This document shows, piece after piece, positions 33,889 through 41,846 of a stretch of 64,000 bases of DNA. Positions within the stretch are counted from its first letter, which is position 1. Every line of letters starts with the position of its first letter. The DNA is from Litorimonas sp. (GTDB lineage: Bacteria > Pseudomonadota > Alphaproteobacteria > Caulobacterales > Maricaulaceae), in NCBI GenBank assembly GCA_029936425.1, contig JAPYSU010000010.1, positions 14,091 through 78,090 of the forward strand, written 5' to 3'. The notes beneath the pieces were generated by a model, which saw only the letters and a program-made list of their open reading frames with translations, did not search any database and was not told the origin of the DNA. The position numbers and the translations under genes are program-made.

Positions 33889-35487
33889 GTGTCTTTACAG
33901 ACCCTTTTTACATCACGGAAATTGGTTTTAAGTCTGACAAGTGCGCTCGCTCTTGTCTCGGCTTCGGCATGGGCGCAAGACAGCTCTTCTGATCAGCTGA
34001 AGAGCACTCCGGCCATAAGCGGTCAATTCCCCAAAGCGGATCAGAAACCGGACGAAACTTTTACCCCGCTTCGGGATCAAGCTACCTCCAAGGAGGCGGA
34101 CGCGCTTCCGCGTTTATCCTCCGAGGGCGTTATCCCCGCCGCGCCCGATGCGCGTGCGCCCAGCCTTTCCACATCTCGAAATCGGATGGACATGCCGGTC
34201 TCCTCTCTGCCGTCCATTGCGGATTTAGTGGAAAATGTAAGCCAGTCTGTCGTCAATGTTATTGTCAGAACCGAAAGCGGCGAAACGACGTCAGAAGGCC
34301 AGGGCTCCGGTTTTATCATTTCCGATAAAAACGAAGTCGTTACAAATTACCACGTGATTGAAGGCGGGGACTCCATCAATATCGAATTCAATGACGGCCA
34401 GATTTATCCGGCGCGCATCCTTGGAACCGATGAGGAAACAGACCTCGCTCTGCTTCAGATTAAAACCCAAAAAGAGATTCCGCATCTGTCATTTAAAAAA
34501 GAGGGTGACGTAAGAATTGGTGATTGGGTTGTGGCCATTGGTAATCCTTTTGGGATTGGTCAATCCACCAGTCTCGGCGTCATCTCGGCAATTGGGCGGG
34601 AACGCGTCGATAGCGGCAATTATGTCGATTATATTCAGACCGATGCAACCATTAACCGGGGGAATTCCGGCGGCCCGCTGTTTAATCTGGACGGGGAAGT
34701 TGTTGGCGTGAACTCGGCGATTTATTCTCCGACCGGGGCCAGTGTCGGCATTGCTTTCGTTATTCCGCATACAACCGCCGAAGAGATCGTCAACTCACTT
34801 AGAGCGGACGGGCGGGTCAGGCGCGGTTATCTCGGCGCGGCCCTGCGCGATGCGGAGTTTGAAATTGAAGGCAGACCCGGCATTTTCAAAGCGGGCGCTC
34901 TGGTCAATGACATTGTGCCCGGCAGTCCGGCCCAGCAATATGGACTACAAGTCGATGATATTCTGTTGCGAATAAACGATAAGCCCGTTCGAAATTCGGT
35001 CGAAGCGACCCGCGTTATCGGGGACATGCATCCCGGAGACGTTGGCCGGTTTATCTATGAACGGGACGAAAAAACCTACGCGCTCAATATTTCTATCGTC
35101 GAAAGACCTGATAAGCACGAAGTTGAAACGGCCAAAGCGGTCACACAAGGATTGCCGCCGCCCCCGCCAAAAGAGCCGGCACGCGGCACAATCAATATCG
35201 ATACAGGTCTGCAAGTCCTTGATATCTCTTCCGAATTTCGAAATGCGATCCAGATGCGGTCGGATCAGGTGGGGATTTATGTTGAATCCGTTACGCCCGG
35301 CAGTCAGGCTGAGGCCGCCGGTTTCGAGATGGGTATGGTGCTGTTAGAGGCCGAAAATGAACCTTTGGCCGAGACAGACGTTCTGCGCACAGTGGTTCTA
35401 AATGCCAAATTGGATGAAAAACAAAGTATCACCTTACAGGTCCGTCTGAAAAACGGACGAGAAACTTATATGGTTTTGCCATTTTAA
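33889..35487 (+). CDS. degP: DegP/HtrA-family periplasmic serine protease
   Basis: A 532-residue envelope protease/chaperone. The signal peptide is about residues 1-29 (ends ASAWA). The catalytic triad is visible: H155 in VTNYHVIEGG, D185 in EETDLALLQ and S260 in INRGNSGGPLF. Two PDZ domains follow (about 320-400 and 440-525). The GTG at 33889 has TTGGAGGA at 33873-33880. It precedes a second two-component pair without overlapping it, which fits an envelope-stress module. Confidence 0.93.
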   Translation: MSLQTLFTSRKLVLSLTSALALVSASAWAQDSSSDQLKSTPAISGQFPKADQKPDETFTPLRDQATSKEADALPRLSSEGVIPAAPDARAPSLSTSRNRMDMPVSSLPSIADLVENVSQSVVNVIVRTESGETTSEGQGSGFIISDKNEVVTNYHVIEGGDSINIEFNDGQIYPARILGTDEETDLALLQIKTQKEIPHLSFKKEGDVRIGDWVVAIGNPFGIGQSTSLGVISAIGRERVDSGNYVDYIQTDATINRGNSGGPLFNLDGEVVGVNSAIYSPTGASVGIAFVIPHTTAEEIVNSLRADGRVRRGYLGAALRDAEFEIEGRPGIFKAGALVNDIVPGSPAQQYGLQVDDILLRINDKPVRNSVEATRVIGDMHPGDVGRFIYERDEKTYALNISIVERPDKHEVETAKAVTQGLPPPPPKEPARGTINIDTGLQVLDISSEFRNAIQMRSDQVGIYVESVTPGSQAEAAGFEMGMVLLEAENEPLAETDVLRTVVLNAKLDEKQSITLQVRLKNGRETYMVLPF

Positions 35488-35556
35488 AACCATATTTACC
35501 GCAAAGAAACTGCCATAATTTTACGTGAAAGTCTGGGGGACCAAGTGGAGAAAGAA

Positions 35557-36228
35557 ATGAGAATACTCGTTGTCGAAGATGATGAAGTGGCCGCTGAATA
35601 TGTCCGCAAGGGACTGATGGAAGCCGGTCATGTTGTTGACCTCGCCCCTGACGGGGATTTAGGTCTCGAAATGGCCAAGGCGGCTGATTATGACGCCCTG
35701 ATACTTGACCGTATGCTGCCTAAGCGGGACGGGCTGGAACTGCTCGGCGATCTACGCGAAGACGGGGATGCGACCCCGGTTCTGATCCTCTCAGCGCTTG
35801 GCGAAGTAGACCACAAGGTTGAAGGCCTGCGGGCAGGCGGTGATGACTATCTCGCCAAACCCTATTCCTTTACGGAACTCCTCGCCCGCGTCGAAGCGAT
35901 AGGCCGGCGATCCGATCCGAATGCGGCCGTGACAAAACTCAAGGTCGGCGATCTGGAAATGGACCTCCTCGCCCGCACGGTTCGCCGCGCCGGACAGAAA
36001 ATTCTGCTCCAGCCCCGCGAATTTCGCCTGCTGGAATGTTTGATGAGAAATGCCGGCCGGGTTGTGACCCGGACCATGTTGCTCGAAAAAGTCTGGGATT
36101 ATCACTTCGACCCCCAGACCAATGTGATCGACGTCCATATCTCCCGCCTGCGCGGTAAAATTGACAAAGAGTTTGATGAGCCTTTGCTTCACACTGTTCG
36201 CGGCGCGGGATATCGCTTGCAGGTCTAA
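35557..36228 (+). CDS. OmpR-type response regulator (second pair)
   Basis: A 223-residue regulator: acidic pocket VEDDE, D51 in ALILDRMLPKRDG, K101 in DYLAKPYSF, then a winged helix (LQPREFRLLECLMRNAGRVV; NVIDVHISRLRGKID). The ATG at 35557 gives the standard opening MRILVVEDD and has GGAGAAA just upstream; a GTG at 35545 would add four residues. It is followed 41 bases later by its kinase. Confidence 0.93.
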   Translation: MRILVVEDDEVAAEYVRKGLMEAGHVVDLAPDGDLGLEMAKAADYDALILDRMLPKRDGLELLGDLREDGDATPVLILSALGEVDHKVEGLRAGGDDYLAKPYSFTELLARVEAIGRRSDPNAAVTKLKVGDLEMDLLARTVRRAGQKILLQPREFRLLECLMRNAGRVVTRTMLLEKVWDYHFDPQTNVIDVHISRLRGKIDKEFDEPLLHTVRGAGYRLQV

Positions 36229-36269
36229 GGGCCGATCTTTAAGCGTCACCCAAAGTTAGAGGTATTGAC

Positions 36270-37862
36270 TTGATTGACGCCGTTCAGAAATTATTGCGGA
36301 ACACATTGTTCCGCCTTTCCCTTTTGGGCGCGACGCTGACGATGGTCAGCGTCGCCGCCGCATTGGGGCTTGTCTATTATTCCATGATCGAGTCCGAGCT
36401 CCGGAGAGTGGAGCAGGCCAATATTGACGAGATTGCAGAGCTCCAAAACCTTTATGATGAAGGCGGAGCCGCCCGTGTCAAAGCTGCCAAGGCCGCAGGC
36501 ATAGTACCTCAAAACCTCTCTCCTGAAACAAGCGAGTATAAACAATTATACGACCGCGGCGGAATCACGGCTGTGGAACGCGCAGTCACGGTGCGCGGGG
36601 CAAGTTATGAGGCTCTTTATTTTCTACAGGCCCGCCGTCAGTCCCAAGTTCTCATTCGGGGTAATATTCTCGGTCAAGGCGACCTTCTGGCCAGCGAAGC
36701 CATTGCTCAGGATGATGTGAACAGTCGCGGTTATTCTAAAATTCAATTTCTTTACTCTGATCCGAATTCCGACTCAGAAGATTTTATTGATCGCCGGGCG
36801 CGGGGAATTGTCGGAAATTTGAAATTGGGAGACGATAATGTAGCGGCCATCATCGTGGGACGTGATGTCGAAGCCATCTCGCGTACCGGTGACAGAATCC
36901 GCTCAACCCTTGTCCCCGCTCTTTTACTGGCGGCAATTCTGGGGTTGATCTCTTCCTGGTTTGTCTCGCGTAGTTTTGCTGCCCGGGTGGAAGCCTTTAA
37001 CCGTCTGGCGACGGATGTTCGGGCGGGACATTTGGATCGACGCGCGCCGCGAAATTACTCTGAAGACGAGATGGACCTTCTGGCCGAACATTTGAATTCC
37101 ATGCTCGACCACATTGACCGCCTGATGCAGGCCATGCGTTATGCTGGGGATTCGATTGCGCATGACCTTCGCTCCCCGCTCACGCGGTTAAGGACCCGGT
37201 TGGAAAGTGCTGCCGTGGAACTGGGCGATACACCCGAAGCGGATATTCTGTTTTCAGCTGCCGAGGATGCGAGCGAGCTTTTGACGACATTCGATGGTGT
37301 ATTGCGGATTGCCCGGTTGGAAGCCGGGGAACGTCGGGAGCTGTTGCAGCCGACGGACCCTAAACCCTTACTGGATGATTTGGCCGAACTTTATGAACCG
37401 GCTTGCGAAGATGCAGACCTCATATTTTCCGCTGATATAGCGAAAGGTACTGATATTTTGGCGGATAGAGGGCTTTTATCTCAGGCTGTTTCCAATCTGG
37501 TTGAGAACGCCATTAAATATACGCCCAAAGGCGGACGGATTCATCTTGACCTTCACAAGACGCGAAATGGCCGCGTCTCCATTTCCGTTACAGATGATGG
37601 TCCAGGTATCCCGGCGGTGGATCGGGAGCGAGTGAAAGAACGCTTTGTGCGTCTCGATAAGAGCCGCACATTACCAGGGAGCGGTCTGGGTATGGCGCTT
37701 GTCGATGCCGTGGCCGATCTGCACAGAGCGGAATTTATTCTCGAAGACGGGTTTAAGGACCGCGGAACCACTGGACTGAAAGCGAGCCTCATTCTCCCGC
37801 GGCGCCGTCCGGGATTGGACAAAGAGGGCGGGAAATCCAAACCCGCTGAGCCGGCCGCCTAA
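36270..37862 (+). CDS. HAMP sensor histidine kinase (second pair)
   Basis: A 530-residue kinase. Membrane spans at about 13-38 and 212-234 enclose a periplasmic sensor of about 170 residues. A HAMP domain (about 230-285) precedes the phosphoacceptor H298 in DSIAHDLRSPLTRLRTRLE. The ATPase domain has NLVENAIKYT, DDGPGIP and GSGLGMALVDAV. The start is TTG 36270. Its stop overlaps the stop of the convergent PleC-like gene (CTAA at 37859-37862 serves both). Confidence 0.9.
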   Translation: MIDAVQKLLRNTLFRLSLLGATLTMVSVAAALGLVYYSMIESELRRVEQANIDEIAELQNLYDEGGAARVKAAKAAGIVPQNLSPETSEYKQLYDRGGITAVERAVTVRGASYEALYFLQARRQSQVLIRGNILGQGDLLASEAIAQDDVNSRGYSKIQFLYSDPNSDSEDFIDRRARGIVGNLKLGDDNVAAIIVGRDVEAISRTGDRIRSTLVPALLLAAILGLISSWFVSRSFAARVEAFNRLATDVRAGHLDRRAPRNYSEDEMDLLAEHLNSMLDHIDRLMQAMRYAGDSIAHDLRSPLTRLRTRLESAAVELGDTPEADILFSAAEDASELLTTFDGVLRIARLEAGERRELLQPTDPKPLLDDLAELYEPACEDADLIFSADIAKGTDILADRGLLSQAVSNLVENAIKYTPKGGRIHLDLHKTRNGRVSISVTDDGPGIPAVDRERVKERFVRLDKSRTLPGSGLGMALVDAVADLHRAEFILEDGFKDRGTTGLKASLILPRRRPGLDKEGGKSKPAEPAA

Positions 37863-40800
37863 GCAGCAGAATCCGTATAAGGATTAGACAGTCGAGAAGT
37901 TTCTGATTGAGGGCTTTTTTGACCGTTCTGCGGCGGAGGCGGGGCTTTGCGTATGGGCGGCGCCGCCGGATTGGGCTGAGCCTGCTGGGGCGGCGCAGTT
38001 TGGGCTTGAGATTGCGGCTGGGCTTGAGATTGCGGCCGGCTCTGTTGCGAAGAGGGGTTTTGTTGACCCTCTCCTGTTTTGGATTTCGACGCTTCCACCG
38101 TGGCCTGACCGGCAGAGAGAACATCCGCAATGTCATTTGCAAGCTTTGTGATCTCGCTACCGACTTCGGTCGTCTCGACTTTTTCTTCCACGACCGGAGG
38201 CTTGATTGGAAGAGTGAAGGTAACCGTAGTGCCCTGACCCACCTTGCTTTCAATATTGAAGTTACCGCCATGTAGCTCGACCAGCGACTTGGAGAGAGCC
38301 AGCCCCAGACCGGTGCCTTCATGTTGACGGGAATGCTGACTGTCGATTTGCTCAAAGGGCTGGGCAAGCCGTTCAATATCTTCCTTGGATATTCCGATGC
38401 CCGTATCTGTAATCCGGATAATTAACCCGGCGGATTTAGGCTCAACCGCAATCGTTACGACACCGCCCTCTGGTGTGAACTTAATCGCATTGGTCATAAG
38501 GTTCAGGAGGACCTGCTTCACAGCGCGCGGATCCGCTTCGACTTCTTTGGCTGGTTTTTCATCAAAGACCAGTTTCAGCTTGTTTTCGTCTGCCCGGCCC
38601 CGAACAATGCGGACGACCTGTTCTATCATGTCATTGATTTGAAGTTCTTCGGTATTGAGCGTCATCTTACCGGCCTCAATCTTGGACATATCCAGAATGT
38701 CATTGATAAGGCTTAGAAGGTGCTGCCCTGAGAACAGAATGTCGTTGACATATTCCTTGTAGCGGGGGTCTCCGAGGGGACCGAATAATTCTTTCTGCAT
38801 GATATCCGAAAAGCCGTTAATCGCGTTTAGAGGCGTACGAAGTTCATGACTCATATTCGCGAGGAATTCGGATTTGGACTGGCTGGCTTCTTCGGCGCGG
38901 ATTTTTTCCTGCTCATAATTTTCAGCAAGTTCAACAATGCGGATTTGTGATTCCCGCAGAACGCTAATGGTCTTTTCTAGCGCGTCCTGGTTGACCTGAA
39001 GTTCTCTTTCCCGTGTCCGAATAGCGGTGACTTCCGTCCCGATACTCACCCGCCCCCCATCGGCCGTTCGGGTCTCGGAATAACGGATCCAACGTCCGTC
39101 CTGTAATTCCATCTCATTACCTTCAGGGCGCTCCGTAACGCTGAGAACGGTTTGCATGCCGTGATACTCAACCGTGGCGTGGTCACTCCCGACCTGCAGC
39201 TGTCCGGGGCGGAATCCGAAAAAGTCCTCGAAACGCTCGTTCCAAACCAAGAGACGGTCCATCTGGTCCCAGATAACAAAACTGTCCGTCATGGATTTCA
39301 GCGCGTCAAAAAGTCGGGTTTCCGCGGCCTGGAGTCTGGCTTGAGCGCCGCGCATTTCCGTAATGTCGAGCGCCATGCCGATAATGATCTTGGCTTGATC
39401 AGAGCCTCTTACAGAAGGCCGTCCGCGGCACGCCATGTAAATAGGCAAATGCGCAAGTCCCAGTTCGATATCGAAATCGCCGTTGATATGGCTCCGCCGA
39501 ATGGCGGCGAATAAACGCTCCCGATCTGACGCCATAAATAGACCCAGAAACTGCGACATTGAAATCGTTGTGTGGATTTCCGGCATATTGAAAACCTTGG
39601 CCAGAGACGGGCTGAGATAGGCCGTATTTTTCGCCAGGTCGATCTCCCAGACCCCGCCTTTGGAGTTATCGACGGCGGCTTGATATCTTTGCGTTGAGAC
39701 TTCGTCTGAATTTTGTCTTTCGCGAAGAATATCCATTTGGCGCAGGAGCTGGCTCGCCATCATCCAGATGAGCCAGCCCATGCCCAGAAGGAGCAGGCCA
39801 AAGAGGATAAGGTTTTCTTTAATGCCGGAATCAATGCCGCGGGGCTGAATGTCGATGACAGACAGAAAGGATTTGGGAACTCTTGCCGTTCCCAACCAGA
39901 CATTTTGATTTCCAATTTCAAATGGAATGAGAAAGCTGGTCTCGGAGCTTTTCGTCAGGCCCGCCAGACGTTGGGCGTTGATATTATAAACACTCAGCGC
40001 ATCTGCCGACCCAATATTATCGCCGCCGTCAATGACGCGCCCGCCATCCATAATCAGAGCTGCATTCGGAGACAGGTCTCCAATAAAGGTCTTGGGACTG
40101 AAAGCCGTCAGTAGAAACACATCATTTCGCCGGCGAATAATAACGGGCAGAGCGGATCCATTCTTGTTTACTAGTGAGAGAAGCTGAACGTCGCCTTTCG
40201 GATAACTCCGGGAGTCTATGGTGGCGAGGATATCGCCCTTACTTCCGGTTTTTGCCATAACGGTTCCTGACGCATCAACCAAGGCAACGCCGTCGATGGC
40301 TTCTCGCTGACCAATAAACTCGACAATCTGTTTGGCCGTGCCTTCGGTAAATAAAGCCTGATCAATCCAGGCTATTTGCGTATCAATACGGCGCGAGACA
40401 TCTGTCGCCTGATTGCTCATAGACTGAGAAAATGTCTGTTTGGTCTGGGCGGTGAACCGTTTGTTATCAAAATAGAATTTTGTCAGGGCGAGTATTGTGA
40501 GCAGAATGAAAAAGGCGCCTACCGCAAAAAGAAGCCTTTTCAAGGATTGAGCGCCGCCCACACGGTGAGAAATTCTGTCAAAATGGTCTGTAAGCACAGT
40601 GCTTTTCGGGGAATCGGAGCGCTGAGAGGGTTCCGTGTCAGCCGATCGCGGCGCATAGGGTGTCTGCACCGGAGGCGGGGATTGGTTTTGTTGGGGCGAC
40701 GACCCGCCCTGCTGCTGATAGACGCCGGGTCTTTGACCGCTAAATGACGATTGATTAGATTTAGGAGGCTGTTCAGGCTTATATTCCGTCCACTGACGAG

Positions 40801-40915
40801 GAGAGCCCTGAGGCGTTTGTCCCGATGCGGGCCGCCCAGCCGAATTTTGCCCGAATGCCGGGGTCTCGACAAAGGGTTGAATAGGTTGCGGCTGTTTTTG
40901 AGGACCTTCTTGCAC
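37859..40915 (-). CDS. PleC/DivJ-like PAS sensor histidine kinase with Pro/Gln-rich ends
   Basis: A 1018-residue kinase. Residues 1-about 105 are Pro/Gln/Ser-rich and disordered, spans at about 126-147 and 369-390 enclose a large periplasmic sensor, and two PAS domains follow (about 405-520 and 530-635). The H box holds H690 in ANMSHELRTPLNAINGF, followed by the PleC/DivJ mark FGPLGDPRYKEYVNDI. N and G boxes are intact (LMTNAIKFTPEGG; TGIGISKEDIE; GTGLGLALSKSLVE). A second Pro/Gln-rich tail ends the protein, and there is no receiver domain. GTG 40915 has GGGGGA upstream. Which cell-cycle kinase it corresponds to cannot be told here. Confidence 0.88.
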   Translation of the reverse strand: MQEGPQKQPQPIQPFVETPAFGQNSAGRPASGQTPQGSPRQWTEYKPEQPPKSNQSSFSGQRPGVYQQQGGSSPQQNQSPPPVQTPYAPRSADTEPSQRSDSPKSTVLTDHFDRISHRVGGAQSLKRLLFAVGAFFILLTILALTKFYFDNKRFTAQTKQTFSQSMSNQATDVSRRIDTQIAWIDQALFTEGTAKQIVEFIGQREAIDGVALVDASGTVMAKTGSKGDILATIDSRSYPKGDVQLLSLVNKNGSALPVIIRRRNDVFLLTAFSPKTFIGDLSPNAALIMDGGRVIDGGDNIGSADALSVYNINAQRLAGLTKSSETSFLIPFEIGNQNVWLGTARVPKSFLSVIDIQPRGIDSGIKENLILFGLLLLGMGWLIWMMASQLLRQMDILRERQNSDEVSTQRYQAAVDNSKGGVWEIDLAKNTAYLSPSLAKVFNMPEIHTTISMSQFLGLFMASDRERLFAAIRRSHINGDFDIELGLAHLPIYMACRGRPSVRGSDQAKIIIGMALDITEMRGAQARLQAAETRLFDALKSMTDSFVIWDQMDRLLVWNERFEDFFGFRPGQLQVGSDHATVEYHGMQTVLSVTERPEGNEMELQDGRWIRYSETRTADGGRVSIGTEVTAIRTRERELQVNQDALEKTISVLRESQIRIVELAENYEQEKIRAEEASQSKSEFLANMSHELRTPLNAINGFSDIMQKELFGPLGDPRYKEYVNDILFSGQHLLSLINDILDMSKIEAGKMTLNTEELQINDMIEQVVRIVRGRADENKLKLVFDEKPAKEVEADPRAVKQVLLNLMTNAIKFTPEGGVVTIAVEPKSAGLIIRITDTGIGISKEDIERLAQPFEQIDSQHSRQHEGTGLGLALSKSLVELHGGNFNIESKVGQGTTVTFTLPIKPPVVEEKVETTEVGSEITKLANDIADVLSAGQATVEASKSKTGEGQQNPSSQQSRPQSQAQPQSQAQTAPPQQAQPNPAAPPIRKAPPPPQNGQKSPQSETSRLSNPYTDSAA

Positions 40916-40979
40916 TCATTTCCCCCGAATCACCCTTAAAACGCTAAAGATTCTCACCTTATAAGTCGAACAAAACGTA

Positions 40980-40995
40980 GTTAATTTTTCATTTA
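40980..40995 (-). promoter_or_regulatory. Near-consensus CtrA-type box upstream of the PleC-like gene
   Basis: Read on the minus strand it is TAAA, seven bases, TTAAC: one mismatch from TTAA-N7-TTAAC. It lies 65-80 bases upstream of the kinase start in an AT-rich gap, a plausible promoter position. Motif-only evidence. Confidence 0.35.
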
Positions 40996-41037
40996 CTTTG
41001 ATGAAAGAAGACTAAAAAATGGAGCGAAAACTGTATT

Positions 41038-41805
41038 TTATGGTTTTATACGGGTTTCGCGTTCGGGTCTTCCGATAGCGTAGCCTTGAGCCGCGTCAAA
41101 TCCCATACTTTTGACGAAGTCACTAATCTCCGGCGTTTCGACACCTTCCGCGATGAATTTTACGTCCAAAGCGTCACGAAGCGATAATAAAGCCTCCAAA
41201 ATGGCGCGGTCACGCATCGAAACGAGACTGTCTGCAATAAAGCCGCCATCGATCTTTAGCCAATTTGCCGGCAGCGCCCGCAGATAACGAATTGAGGCCG
41301 CTCCCGCGCCAACATCATCAAGGCAAACGGGGTGGCCGCGAGATTTCAAATCTGTCAGTAGGGACTGGGCAAGGTCGAGATTGTCCATGTCCCAGCTTTC
41401 CGTGAGTTCAATAATCAGCTTCTCAGGGGAGGCTTCGAGGGCCGTCAAACAGGCCATGACCGAGCCCTGGAAATTTTTCTTGTCCACCGAGGCGCCGGAG
41501 AGATTAATCGCAATCCCCGTGTCATCAGGATACTCATTCAAAACAAGTATAGCCTGGGCCAGCATGGAAAGATCCAGGTCGCGAATAACGCCGCTAATTT
41601 CGGATGCGCGGATAACGCCCTGGACATGTTTGTCATGGTCAAAACGGACCAGCCATTCGTGATGATGGATGCGGCCATCTTTCAAATCTACAATAGGTTG
41701 TCGAAGCACCGTGAAGCGTTGCTCCGAGACATGCTCGCGGAAACCCTGCACTGTGCGGATTTCGGATATATTGGATGGTTCGTTCACCCCGCATGGGTAA
41801 ACCAA
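41038..41805 (-). CDS. Stand-alone EAL-domain protein (c-di-GMP phosphodiesterase family)
   Basis: A 255-residue EAL domain. Key positions are HEWLVRF (EWL replaces EAL), INLSG, ELTES, LDDVGAG (instead of DDFGTG), LKIDGGF, AEGVET and QGYAIGRP, so the metal-binding Glu, Asn and Asp residues and the catalytic Lys/Glu appear present, and activity is possible. No sensor domain is attached. The start is uncertain: TTG 41805 is only one base from an AGGAGG, GTG 41787 is in frame but far from it. It lies between the PleC-like kinase and pepN. Confidence 0.87.
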   Translation of the reverse strand: MVYPCGVNEPSNISEIRTVQGFREHVSEQRFTVLRQPIVDLKDGRIHHHEWLVRFDHDKHVQGVIRASEISGVIRDLDLSMLAQAILVLNEYPDDTGIAINLSGASVDKKNFQGSVMACLTALEASPEKLIIELTESWDMDNLDLAQSLLTDLKSRGHPVCLDDVGAGAASIRYLRALPANWLKIDGGFIADSLVSMRDRAILEALLSLRDALDVKFIAEGVETPEISDFVKSMGFDAAQGYAIGRPERETRIKP

Positions 41806-41846
41806 ACCTCCTAAGAGAGCCTTACCAAGGGCAAATAAATCCGTGT

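Noticed and set aside
37789..38376. 195-codon minus-strand open frame overlapping the end of the PleC-like gene
   Set aside because: It is the same region as the kinase read in another frame (Arg/Lys/Pro-rich from the Pro/Gln-rich tail) and shows no family.
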